Source: Herbaspirillum frisingense GSF30
GTDB taxonomy: Bacteria; Pseudomonadota; Gammaproteobacteria; Burkholderiales; Burkholderiaceae_D
Direction of reading: 5' to 3'
Assembly (NCBI RefSeq): GCF_000300975.2
Contig: NZ_AEEC02000037.1
Span: forward strand, 1 to 52,180
Length of the DNA: 52,180 nt
Shown here: piece after piece, positions 35,453 through 43,945 of the stretch
How positions within the stretch are numbered: the first letter of the stretch is position 1
How the letters are laid out: each line of letters opens with the position of its first letter
Notes under the pieces: generated by a model
The model's database searches: none
What the model was told of the DNA's origin: nothing
The model's input: only the letters and a program-made list of their open reading frames with translations
Translations under genes and position numbers: made by a program

Positions 35453-36595
35453 ATGTTCAGACATCCACTCAAGAAAACGGTATTGACCAGTCTGTGGGGC
35501 ATCGTGGCCGCACTGACCAACGGCTGCGCCTCAGTTCATGACGGCAGAACATCAGCACAGATCGTTTCGCTGCGGGACGTGCTACAGCAAAACGCCAGCC
35601 GGTACGGTGTCTGCGCCACAACGGCGCTCATCAAGCAACGCCAACTTCTATCCGTCGAAACGGCTCAAGGTTGCGCATCCGCTTCGCTCTTGACTCCCGA
35701 TAGCGTTTTTGAAGCGGCCTCCCTGAGCAAGCCCGTGTTCGCCTATGCGGTGCTCAAGCTCGTACAGGATGGGACGCTGGACCTTGACGCTCCTGTCTTG
35801 AACTACCTTCCGGATGGATACCTGCATCAGGCCCAACCCTACAAGCAGAATTCGAAGACCGATCAGGTGAGCGATCCTCGCATCCAGTCCATCACGGTAC
35901 GCATGGCGTTGAACCACACCAGCGGCCTGCCCAATTGGGCGGGAGGACCACTGACCTTCGAAGGCGAGCCTGGCGAGAGGTGGCGATACTCCGGCGAAGC
36001 TTATGTGCTGCTGCAGCGTGCAGTCGAGGCAGTGACCCATGAAAAGCTCGACGAATTCATGGAACGCCGGGTCTTCCGGCCACTGGGCATGAAGAACAGT
36101 GCCTTCATTCGCCAATCGAGACTGGAACAACATATCGTGGCTGGTTCGACCAGCGACGGAACGGTCATGCGGCCCTTCCCTTTCAGGGTTCCCGTGGCCG
36201 CTTTCACGCTCTACACGAGTGCCAAGGACTACGGGCTGTTTCTCGCCGCCCTTCTCAACGATGAGCGCACTCTCAGGCAGATCGTCGAGTCACCCGTGAT
36301 AGTCAATCCCAAGCTGGATTTGGGCTGGGGTCTGGGTTGGGGGCTGGAGCGCAAACCGGACGATATTCTGATCTGGCATTGGGGCAACAACCCGGGCTAC
36401 AGGGCCTTCGTGATGGCATCGACCACGAGCGGAGATGGCTATGTCATGCTCACCAATAGCGACGCAGGGCTGGCACTTGCCCAGCCCCTTGCTGACGCGG
36501 TACTGCCACAAGGGCCGCATAAGGCCTTTCGCTTTCATCTGCTGCGGGAAGGTCTGAGCAACATCCTGTGCGAAACCTTCGACGTCTGCCTGTAG
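35453..36595 (+). CDS. Serine hydrolase, class C beta-lactamase/DD-peptidase family
   Basis: 380 residues. N-terminal hydrophobic segment with AALTNGCAS (Cys25), a possible but non-canonical lipobox, so it may be a lipoprotein or secreted. Active-site motifs: SxxK as Ser90-Leu-Ser-Lys93 (EAASLSKPVF), YxN-like YSG in RWRYSGEAYVLLQ, and HWG (IWHWGNNPGYRAF) in place of KTG. The family includes EstB-type esterases, D-aminopeptidases and AmpC-like enzymes; resistance activity cannot be claimed. Lower GC than neighbours and no operon partner, suggesting independent acquisition. Confidence 0.8.
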   Translation: MFRHPLKKTVLTSLWGIVAALTNGCASVHDGRTSAQIVSLRDVLQQNASRYGVCATTALIKQRQLLSVETAQGCASASLLTPDSVFEAASLSKPVFAYAVLKLVQDGTLDLDAPVLNYLPDGYLHQAQPYKQNSKTDQVSDPRIQSITVRMALNHTSGLPNWAGGPLTFEGEPGERWRYSGEAYVLLQRAVEAVTHEKLDEFMERRVFRPLGMKNSAFIRQSRLEQHIVAGSTSDGTVMRPFPFRVPVAAFTLYTSAKDYGLFLAALLNDERTLRQIVESPVIVNPKLDLGWGLGWGLERKPDDILIWHWGNNPGYRAFVMASTTSGDGYVMLTNSDAGLALAQPLADAVLPQGPHKAFRFHLLREGLSNILCETFDVCL

Positions 36596-36703
36596 CAAGC
36601 CAGTTAGCCAGGCGCGGTGACACCGCTCGCCAATGCAGTATTCATTCGGCATCGGCTGAGGTGGTGAAGAGACAGCCGCGCATCCAGCTCCTTGACCGTT
36701 TCT

Positions 36704-38410
36704 CTAGCGCCAGTGCTTCAGCCGCGAGGTCTTGCCGATACCGGGGTTGAAGCTGTTGGTCGGGTCGAGCCTGCGATAGAAGTCTTCCAGTGCGGGTTCG
36801 GCCCGGTATTGATGGCCGACGTTATGTTCGGCCGGGTACTTGGCGCCCTTGGCGTCGAGCAGGGCCAGGATGGCTGATTTGACCTGCTCGCAGTCTTCCC
36901 CCTTCCGGACCAGGTATTCCTGGTGCATCACGTGGCAAAAGAAGTGGCCGCAATACATGGTGAAGCGGATCTTGTCGGCGATCTCAGGAGGAAGCTGCTC
37001 GAACCAGTCGCGGGTATTGCGCGGTAGCGCGATATCCAGCGCCACGATGTCTTCCACTTCCTGCGCATGGACGGCGCGATAGCGCACGATGGCGGCGCCC
37101 ACCACGAAGCGGTTGAGGAAGGCCGCCCTGCCCTCGGCGGCATCACATTCGAAGAAATCCCCCGTCACCGACGGCATGCGCGCCTGCAGGAAGCCCCGCG
37201 CGAAGGCCGCGCCGTCTTCACTCATCTTCAACAGCAAGTGGTGCTGGTAGCGATCCCGATATTGCGTCAATCGCGCCGGCAAATGTCGCGGCAACCAGCC
37301 GGAGAGCCGCTGCAGCAGGCGATCACTGCAGCCGGGGCGCAGGCCCAGCCGCTCCAGCCAGGCGTCGACCCGGCTCTTCATGGCGAAGGCCTGCATCAGA
37401 CGTTCCGTGCCGAAATGATGGATGAAGAGGAACAGGTCCTTGCCATAGCGCTCGCTGGCCTCGAAGGCGGAGCGGTGCATGTATTCGCCGGCAATCGGCA
37501 GATGCGGCGACTGCTGCAGCAGCCCGCGCCGGATGTCTTCCAGTTCGGCGGCGTCGTTGCTGCCGATGTAGAACACGGTGGACGAGGCATCGGCCGCAAA
37601 GGTGTCCAGCCGCAGGGCGAATACCACCACGTGGCCGGCCGAGCCTGAGGCTTCATAGAGGCGGCGCGGGTCGGCGTTGTAGCGGGCTGGCGTGGCGGCG
37701 TCGACATCGCGCACATGCTGGGCATACTCATGATCGGACGCATGGCGACCACCGCAGTCGCAGTTGTCAGCAGCGCCAACGCCACCACCGTCGGTATTGG
37801 GCAACTGGCCGCCGTCCAGGCGGTCGAGGATTTCTTCCGGTGTCTCTCCCAATTCCAGCCCCAGATGATTGACCAGACGCAGTTGACCGTCGCTATCCAC
37901 CTGCGCATACAGCGCCAACTGGGTGTAGGCCGGACCACGGCGTATCAGCGAGCCACCGGAGTTGTTGCAGATGCCGCCGGTGACGGAGGCGCCCATGCAG
38001 CTTGATCCGATCACCGAATGCGGCTCGCGACCGAGCGGTTTCAGGGTCCGTTCCAGCTGGTCCAGCGTGACGCCGGGCTGGGTCAGCACCTGCTGTCCCT
38101 GTGCCAGCAGTTCCAGCCGACGCAGGCGCAAGGTGTTGAGCACGATCACGGGCCGGTCATAGCCCGCTTCGGCAGGACTGGAGCCGCCCGTCAGGCCGGT
38201 GTTGGCCGCCTGGCAGATGACGATGGTATCGGCCGCATGACAGGCCTGCAGCACCTGCCACATCTGGCGCAGGCTGCCGGGGCGCACCACGGCAGCCGCG
38301 TCGCCCTGGCCATAGCGATATCCCCGGCAATAGCGGCGCTTGGCGGAGGCGCTGGTCAGCACGTGGGGCGGGCCTACGATGTCCTGCAGACTGCGGATCA
38401 AGGCTTCCAT
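36704..38410 (-). CDS. dld: Dld, quinone-dependent D-lactate dehydrogenase
   Basis: 568 residues, E. coli Dld family: FAD-binding PCMH domain at the N-terminus (TGLTGGSSPAEAGYDRPVIV, GASVTGGICNNSGGSLIRRG), then the membrane-association domain (DTPARYNADP-like ATPARYNADPRRLYEASGSAG, GEYMHRSAFEASERYGKDLF, TMYCGHFFCHVMHQEYLV, AKYPAEHNVGHQY). Oxidises D-lactate, or a related D-2-hydroxy acid, to the keto acid and passes electrons to quinone. An unusual Gly/Cys-rich insertion (PNTDGGGVGAADNCDCGG) lies at about 235-252. Start is 8 bp after the permease stop, so it belongs to the sugar operon. Confidence 0.92.
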   Translation of the reverse strand: MEALIRSLQDIVGPPHVLTSASAKRRYCRGYRYGQGDAAAVVRPGSLRQMWQVLQACHAADTIVICQAANTGLTGGSSPAEAGYDRPVIVLNTLRLRRLELLAQGQQVLTQPGVTLDQLERTLKPLGREPHSVIGSSCMGASVTGGICNNSGGSLIRRGPAYTQLALYAQVDSDGQLRLVNHLGLELGETPEEILDRLDGGQLPNTDGGGVGAADNCDCGGRHASDHEYAQHVRDVDAATPARYNADPRRLYEASGSAGHVVVFALRLDTFAADASSTVFYIGSNDAAELEDIRRGLLQQSPHLPIAGEYMHRSAFEASERYGKDLFLFIHHFGTERLMQAFAMKSRVDAWLERLGLRPGCSDRLLQRLSGWLPRHLPARLTQYRDRYQHHLLLKMSEDGAAFARGFLQARMPSVTGDFFECDAAEGRAAFLNRFVVGAAIVRYRAVHAQEVEDIVALDIALPRNTRDWFEQLPPEIADKIRFTMYCGHFFCHVMHQEYLVRKGEDCEQVKSAILALLDAKGAKYPAEHNVGHQYRAEPALEDFYRRLDPTNSFNPGIGKTSRLKHWR

Positions 38411-38418
38411 CGTCGGGC

Positions 38419-39465
38419 TCACTGGACGAAGAAGCGCACGCGGATGGCATCGATGGCAACGGCGATGAAGATCATCACCCCGCCAATCATGCCGACATAG
38501 AACGAGGGCACGTTGGTGATGGCCAGGCCGACCTGGATCACCGTCAGCAACAGCACGCCACCGAGGATGCCCAGAACGCTGCCACGCCCGCCGAATACGC
38601 TCACACCGCCGATGATGGGGGCGGCGATCGCATATAGCAGATAGCTCGCGCCCTGGTTGGAGGTGATGGCGATCTGCCAGGAAGCCAGCAGATAACCGGC
38701 AACACCCGCGAGGAAACCGGCCAGTGCGTAGCAGATGATCTTGATCCGGTGTACCCGGATGCCGGCCGCATGCGAGGCCAGCGCATTGCCGCCCACGGCG
38801 TAGATGGAGCGGCCCAGCACGGTCCGGCGCAGCAGCACCGACATCGCCAGCAAGGCCAGCACGAAGATCACCGGCATGATCGGCCAGCCACCCAGGGTGG
38901 CCGATCCGATCCAGATGTAGCCATCGTCGAGGTTGGTGATGGTCTTGCCCTGGGTCAGCGCCAGCAAGGCGCCCTGCAGCACGATCATCATGGATAGTGT
39001 CTGGATCAGCGAGACCATGCGCAGTCGGGTGATGCACAGGCCGTTGAACCAGCCGATCAGGGTGGCCACCGCCACGCCGGCCAGCATGGTGATCCACCAC
39101 GGCCCGCCGACGCTGGCATACAGCCAGGCGCCGATGGCCGAGGAAAAGCCCAGGTTGGCCGGCAGCGACAGGTCGATCTCGCCCACCAGCAACGGCAGGG
39201 CCACTGCCAGCGCCAGCAGGCCCAGCACGGTGGCCTGGACCAGGATGTTCTGCAGGTTCATCACGCTGAGGAAGAACTGGCTGAACAGGCCGAAGCCCAG
39301 CACCAGGGCCACCAGCCAGATCCAGACCACATTGCGCAGTACCCAGCCCAGTACCTGGCGGGGCCGGTGTGATGAACTGCCCTGTGGCCTGCCTTGTGGG
39401 CCAGGTTGTCCGCTGGCGGACTGCGGGGCGCCGGGCGTGGCGCCGATTTCTGTTGCGCTTGTCAT
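38419..39465 (-). CDS. Sugar ABC transporter permease (CUT2/RbsC type)
   Basis: 348 residues. A variable Pro/Gly/Ser-rich N-terminal tail of about 35 residues precedes about ten helices with the family motifs LVGEIDLSLPANLGF (compare GGIDLSVGS in rbsC), GRSIYAVGGNALASHAAGIR and SVFGGRGSVLGILGGVLLL. ATG 39465 has AAGGAGA upstream; longer in-frame starts are rejected. Membrane channel of the transporter whose ATPase and binding protein are the next two genes upstream. Confidence 0.93.
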   Translation of the reverse strand: MTSATEIGATPGAPQSASGQPGPQGRPQGSSSHRPRQVLGWVLRNVVWIWLVALVLGFGLFSQFFLSVMNLQNILVQATVLGLLALAVALPLLVGEIDLSLPANLGFSSAIGAWLYASVGGPWWITMLAGVAVATLIGWFNGLCITRLRMVSLIQTLSMMIVLQGALLALTQGKTITNLDDGYIWIGSATLGGWPIMPVIFVLALLAMSVLLRRTVLGRSIYAVGGNALASHAAGIRVHRIKIICYALAGFLAGVAGYLLASWQIAITSNQGASYLLYAIAAPIIGGVSVFGGRGSVLGILGGVLLLTVIQVGLAITNVPSFYVGMIGGVMIFIAVAIDAIRVRFFVQ

Positions 39466-39505
39466 GCGGGTGTCTCCTTTTGTCATGGTCTGTTCCAGGC
39501 GGCGC

Positions 39506-41026
39506 TCATTGCGAAAGCTGGCGCAGCCTGTCGGTACTGATGTCGTCGCCCTCGACCACATGGGCGATACGCCCGCGCTGGAAGATGCAGACGCGGTCCG
39601 CGGCACGGGCCAGTTCGTCGACATCGGTGGAGACGATGATCACGCACACGCCGGCCCGGCTCAGCTGATCGAGGATGCGCAGGACGTCCTGCTTGACGCC
39701 CACGTCGATGCCACGGGTCGGCTCGTCCAGGATCAGCAGGCGCGGCATGGTCGCCAGCACGCGGCCCAGGCAGACCTTTTGCTGGTTGCCGCCGCTGAGG
39801 GTATTGACGGCCTCGTCTGCGCTACCGGCCTTGATGCCCATGCGGGTGAAGTAGGAGGAACAGACCTGCTGCTCCTGTCCACGATCCACCAGGCCGCGCC
39901 GGATGCGCTGGCGCAGTGAAGACAGCGCGATGTTTTCGCGGATCGACAGATGCCCCACCACACCGTCGCGACGGCGGTCGTCGGAAAGATAGGCGATGCC
40001 CATGGCAAAGGCCTGGTCAGGCGTCTGCGGCACGCGGGCCGTCGCCTCGCGTGCAAAGGCGATCTGCCCGGCCTGCAGCGCTGCCAGGCCGAACAGGCTG
40101 CGCGCCAGCTCCTTGGCCCCCTCCCCTGGCAAGCCGGTGAAACCGACGATCTCGCCGGCGCGGATGTCCAGCTGCGCCACGTCCAATCGCTCTCCCCGCA
40201 CGCCGCTCAGGCGAATCCCTTCCTCGCCCTTGGGGGATAGACTGCGATCGCGCTGGAACAGGTCCAGTTCGCGCCCGAGGACGAACTCGGAAAGCCGGGA
40301 GGAATTCAGGCTGCCCACCTCCTCGCAGTTGGCCACCAGTTCGCCATCGCGCAGTACGGTGACGGCGTCGCAGATGTCGAGGATTTCATCGTTGAAGTGG
40401 GAAATGAAGAGAAAGGTCACGCCGGATGCGCGCAGCTGGCGCATGAAGTCGAACAGCTGCAGACGGTCCGGCACCGTGAGTGAGGCCGTCGGCTCATCGA
40501 GGATGATGACGCTGCCGCCGGAGAACATGGCCCGCAGGATATTGAGCTTGCGACGGGCGACGGCATCCAGGCTACCGGCCAGGCGGTCGGCCTCGATACC
40601 GGTGCCGGCCAGCATGCGCGTGGCATTCTCGCGCATGCGGCGCCAGGCGATGAAACCGCGTGAGGCCGGCCAGAGGCCCAGCATCAGGTTTTCCATCACC
40701 GACATGTGCTCGATGATCATCGGTTCCTGCGGTACCAGGAAGACGCCGGCGGCTTCCATGCGCTTGACGTCGGCGCCCTGGATCTCCTGGTCGTTCAGGA
40801 AAATGCGGCCTTCGCTGGGAGCGCGTTGGCCGGAAATGATGCCCACCAGCGTGCTCTTGCCGGCACCGTTTTCGCCGAGCAGGCCGTGGATGCTGCCACG
40901 GCGGATGCCCAGGTTGATGGAACGCAGTGCATGGAAGGCGCCATAGCGCTTGCTGATGTTTTCCACGTGCAGGGCCAGGTCCGCTTGGGCCTGTACCGAT
41001 GCACGGGGAGCTGCTTGGGTCGTCAT
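39506..41026 (-). CDS. Sugar ABC transporter ATPase (two domains, atypical first signature)
   Basis: 506 residues. Domain 1: Walker A GENGAGKSTLVG, Walker B VIILDEPTASL, but where the signature (LSVAQQQ-like) is expected the sequence reads SLDAVARRKLNILRAMF, so the ABC signature looks lost. Domain 2: degenerate Walker A TGLPGEGAKEL, intact signature LSGGNQQKVCLGR and Walker B LLILDEPTRGIDVG, and the H-loop is VSTDVDE. In CUT2 ATPases the second Walker A is normally weak, so the remaining intact composite site is domain 1 Walker A with domain 2 signature. Confidence 0.93.
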   Translation of the reverse strand: MTTQAAPRASVQAQADLALHVENISKRYGAFHALRSINLGIRRGSIHGLLGENGAGKSTLVGIISGQRAPSEGRIFLNDQEIQGADVKRMEAAGVFLVPQEPMIIEHMSVMENLMLGLWPASRGFIAWRRMRENATRMLAGTGIEADRLAGSLDAVARRKLNILRAMFSGGSVIILDEPTASLTVPDRLQLFDFMRQLRASGVTFLFISHFNDEILDICDAVTVLRDGELVANCEEVGSLNSSRLSEFVLGRELDLFQRDRSLSPKGEEGIRLSGVRGERLDVAQLDIRAGEIVGFTGLPGEGAKELARSLFGLAALQAGQIAFAREATARVPQTPDQAFAMGIAYLSDDRRRDGVVGHLSIRENIALSSLRQRIRRGLVDRGQEQQVCSSYFTRMGIKAGSADEAVNTLSGGNQQKVCLGRVLATMPRLLILDEPTRGIDVGVKQDVLRILDQLSRAGVCVIIVSTDVDELARAADRVCIFQRGRIAHVVEGDDISTDRLRQLSQ

Positions 41027-41089
41027 GGCGCCTCCTTGGCGAGTGGTGATCCGCTATTGGCCGCTATTGGCTCATCGGCCGGCAGGCCA

Positions 41090-42169
41090 TCAGGTATAGG
41101 CGATGCCCCACACCTTCTCGGCCACGTAACCCCAGTGCCGCTGGTCAGCGGCATTGCTGCGGTCGATCACGAAGGGCGGAATGATCAGCGTGGGACCGGT
41201 CTGGCCCTTGACGATCAGGCCCTTCTCCCAGAAGTATTTCTTGTTCTCGTACGGCCCGATGGGGACTTCCTTGCCGGCGATGGAATACTTGACCAGCATT
41301 TCCACCGCCACCTCGCCATAGGCGATCGGGTCCTGCGAGACGCAGGCGTCCATGTAGCCATCCTGGATCCAGCGCAGCGCCACCGGCTCGCCATCGATGG
41401 TGACGAAGATGACGTGGTCCTTTTCATCAACCTTCTTCCAGCGGTTCTTCTGCTGCAGGGCGGTGGCGATGCCGCGTGCCGGCGAATCGCTGGGCGCATG
41501 CACGGCGTCCAGGTCAGGATGTTCGGACAGCGTGGCCAGGGTGACGGACAGCATCTGGTCCAGCTTGCCTTCGGTGGGTCGGGCAATGTAGGTGATGCCG
41601 GGATACTTGGCGAACTCGGCATCCATGCCCTCCTTGCGCTGGCGCCAGGCCACGCTGGCCAGCGCGCCGTAGCAGTTGAGGACCTTGCCCTTGGGGCTGC
41701 CGTGCTTCTTGATCAGACGGTTGATGATTTCCCTGGCAGCCATGACGCCGCCCAGGCGGTTGTCGAAGCTGACGGTGATGGCGACGTTGCCGCTTTCGGC
41801 CGGGGTATCGATGATGGCCACCGGGATCTTCTGCTGGTTATAGCGGCGCAGCGCACTGACGATGGCCTGGCTGTCGATCGGGTCCGACACCAGCGCCGCC
41901 GGCCGCGAGAGCATCAGCGATTGCCATTGCTCCAGCTGGCGGGTGTTGTCGAAGCTGGCGTTGGTGGCCTGGAAGCTGCCCTGGTTGGCTTCGACGGCGC
42001 GCTTCACGGCCGCCTCCTCGATCACGAAGAAGTAATAGTCCAGGCTCTTGTTGCTGAACGGGATCAGCAGTTTCTGCTGCGCCGACGCCCAGCGCGTGGT
42101 GGCCATGGCCCCCAGTGCCAGGCTGCCCAGGACGATCTGGCGGCGGGTGGATTGGTGATTGTGCTTCAT
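41090..42169 (-). CDS. Sugar-binding protein of the ABC transporter, Tat-type signal
   Basis: 359 residues. The signal peptide has a twin-arginine start (STRRQIVLGSLALGA) and a likely cleavage ASA before QQKLL at residue 30. The mature protein is a type I sugar-binding protein: IPFSNKSLDYYFFVIEEAAV, PIDSQAIVSALRRYNQQKIP, NRLGGVMAAREIINRLIKKH and VTIDGEPVALRWIQDGYM. Ligand unknown; the cluster suggests a pentose, pentitol or deoxysugar. ATG 42169 follows TGGAGG. Its promoter carries a TAG-N5-CTA dyad. Confidence 0.9.
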   Translation of the reverse strand: MKHNHQSTRRQIVLGSLALGAMATTRWASAQQKLLIPFSNKSLDYYFFVIEEAAVKRAVEANQGSFQATNASFDNTRQLEQWQSLMLSRPAALVSDPIDSQAIVSALRRYNQQKIPVAIIDTPAESGNVAITVSFDNRLGGVMAAREIINRLIKKHGSPKGKVLNCYGALASVAWRQRKEGMDAEFAKYPGITYIARPTEGKLDQMLSVTLATLSEHPDLDAVHAPSDSPARGIATALQQKNRWKKVDEKDHVIFVTIDGEPVALRWIQDGYMDACVSQDPIAYGEVAVEMLVKYSIAGKEVPIGPYENKKYFWEKGLIVKGQTGPTLIIPPFVIDRSNAADQRHWGYVAEKVWGIAYT

Positions 42170-42188
42170 GTCTACCTCCAAAAATTTA

Positions 42189-42203
42189 TATAGTTTTGCT
42201 ATA
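42189..42203. promoter_or_regulatory. TAG-N5-CTA dyad upstream of the sugar-binding protein gene
   Basis: TATAG-TTTTG-CTATA, a perfect 5-5-5 inverted repeat 20 bp before the ATG at 42169, in an AT-rich patch of the 173-bp gap after rpiA. It shares the core TAG-N5-CTA with two sites near 47.7-47.8 kb and is a candidate operator of the RpiR-family regulator. Confidence 0.6.
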
Positions 42204-42342
42204 AAAATGATGCAAGCGAGGCCATGCTGACTATCAGTGAAACGCTTCTGCTTACATCAGGGGCCATCCTCGGGGAAAAACACAACAAGAAAAAACGCAA
42301 AGCAAGGCAAAAGAATGCTTGTGTCAGGCGGACGGAGTTTTA

Positions 42343-43056
42343 CTAGATCTCTGCACGCAAGCGAACATGGGAAGTGCCATCAAAGCAGCCCACCACCATG
42401 CCCGCGGCTTCACGCGTGAACAGTCCGTTCTCGACCACGCCGGGGATGCGGTTGAGTTCGGTCTCCAGCAGCGGGGCATTGGCGATGCTCTGGCAGTGGC
42501 AGTCCAGGATGAAATTGCCGCTATCGGTCACCACCGGCCGCTCGTCCCGGGTACGACGGACGATACGCGCCTCGACGCCCTGCCCTTGCAACAGCCTGGC
42601 GATCATGCGTTCGGTCTGCTTCCAGGCGAACTGGACCACCTCTACCGGCAGCGGGAAAGCGCCCAGCCGGTCGACGATCTTGCTCTCGTCGCAGATGGTG
42701 ATCATCCGGGTGGAGGCATGGGCGATGATCTTTTCCCATAGCAGGCAGGCGCCACCCCCCTTGATCATCTGGAAGTCGCGGTCGATTTCATCCGGACCGT
42801 CGATGGTCAGGTCGAGCTGGCCGATTTCATTGGGGTCCATGATGGTAATGCCGACTTCGCGGGCGACGTCGATGGTGGAGCGCGAGGTGGCGGTACAGGT
42901 GACGTCGAGGCCATCGGCGATGTGCTTGGCCAGTTCCCGCACGAAGAAGTGCGACGTGGTTCCCGAGCCCAGTCCCAGGCGCATGCCATTGCGTACGAAT
43001 TCCTCGATGGCGCGGCGGCCGGCCAGTTTCTTTGCTTCGTTCTGGTTCAACTGCAT
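42343..43056 (-). CDS. rpiA: Ribose-5-phosphate isomerase A paralogue
   Basis: 237 residues (E. coli RpiA 219). Phosphate loop GSGTTS (30-35) and the active-site residues Asp86, Asp89, Lys99 and Glu108 align with E. coli D81, D84, K94 and E103 at a constant offset of five. The surrounding motifs diverge: IDGPDEID instead of DGADE and KGGGACLLWEK instead of KGGGGALLREK. It is probably a cluster-specific isomerase of a pentose or related aldose/ketose phosphate, rather than the housekeeping enzyme (inferred). SD GAGGAG before ATG 43056. Confidence 0.88.
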   Translation of the reverse strand: MQLNQNEAKKLAGRRAIEEFVRNGMRLGLGSGTTSHFFVRELAKHIADGLDVTCTATSRSTIDVAREVGITIMDPNEIGQLDLTIDGPDEIDRDFQMIKGGGACLLWEKIIAHASTRMITICDESKIVDRLGAFPLPVEVVQFAWKQTERMIARLLQGQGVEARIVRRTRDERPVVTDSGNFILDCHCQSIANAPLLETELNRIPGVVENGLFTREAAGMVVGCFDGTSHVRLRAEI

Positions 43057-43105
43057 GGATGTCTCCTCTTGAAAAACACGGGCCCGGATGAGGTTGGGCA
43101 AAGCG

Positions 43106-43945
43106 CTAGATCTTGTCCGTCATCCAGGAATCGAGCGCCGGCAACTGATCGGGGAATTCGCTGTTGCTGGCCACGGCGATGGCGGTCACCAGCATGTTGA
43201 CCACCAGGTGGTGATTCAGACGCGAAGCCAGCGGCGTCATGAATTCGGTCTGGTCATAGGGCAAGACGGCAATGAGGGCATCCGTGACCGCTGCCAGCGG
43301 GCTGTTGGCTGCGGTCACCGACACCACCCGGGCGCCGCCGGTACGGGCCGCCATGGCCAGTTCCACCATGCGCTTGGTATGCCCCGATTGCGAGAAGATC
43401 AGCGCCACTTCGTTGGGGCGCGAGCGCTCGGCGTGCATCCATTGCTTCTTTTCTTCCATCACCGCCGAGCAACGCAGGCCCAGGCGCTGGAACTTGTGTT
43501 CGGCGTCCAGCGCGGTGATCTCGGAAATGCCGCTGGCATAGATGCCGATCCAGTTGGCCGACTGCAGCAGGGCCGCTGCCTCTTCGATCTGGCGCGGGAC
43601 CAGATCGTCCAGCGCGCGCTGGATGGCGGACAGGGAATTGCGGCAGGTCTTGCGCACGATGTTGCCGATATCATCGTGCCTGGTGATCTGCTCGTAGACG
43701 AAGGGCGCCGTGGGCACCAGGCTTTGCGCCAGTCCCAACTTGAAGTCCTGATAGCCGTTGAAGCCGAAGCGGCGGCAGAAGCGCACGATGGTCGGGTCGC
43801 TGACGGCACAACGCTCGGCCAGCGCGGCCATGGTCATGTGGATCACCTCGCCCGGCGCCTGGCTGACGAAGCGTGCGATGCGCAATTCGGCGGTCTTCAT
43901 TTCCTCTTGCTCGCGCAGTATCTGCTGTAGCAGGCTATTGCTCAT
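43106..43945 (-). CDS. RpiR/MurR-family regulator of the sugar cluster
   Basis: 279 residues. N-terminal HTH_6 domain (ALAERCAVSDPTIVRFCRRF, about 37-60) and a C-terminal SIS sugar-phosphate-binding domain (ALIFSQSGHTKRMVELAMAA and GARVVSVTAANSPLAAVTDA). Such regulators sense sugar phosphates. It sits inside the operon between the HAD phosphatase (ATGA overlap) and rpiA (49 bp), and likely binds the TAG-N5-CTA dyads. Whether it represses or activates cannot be told. Confidence 0.9.
   Translation of the reverse strand: MSNSLLQQILREQEEMKTAELRIARFVSQAPGEVIHMTMAALAERCAVSDPTIVRFCRRFGFNGYQDFKLGLAQSLVPTAPFVYEQITRHDDIGNIVRKTCRNSLSAIQRALDDLVPRQIEEAAALLQSANWIGIYASGISEITALDAEHKFQRLGLRCSAVMEEKKQWMHAERSRPNEVALIFSQSGHTKRMVELAMAARTGGARVVSVTAANSPLAAVTDALIAVLPYDQTEFMTPLASRLNHHLVVNMLVTAIAVASNSEFPDQLPALDSWMTDKI

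Noticed and set aside
40706..42193. 495-codon plus-strand frame opposite the ABC ATPase and binding protein
   Set aside because: Shadow frame with Gln/His/Gly-rich composition; the minus strand has clear ABC motifs.
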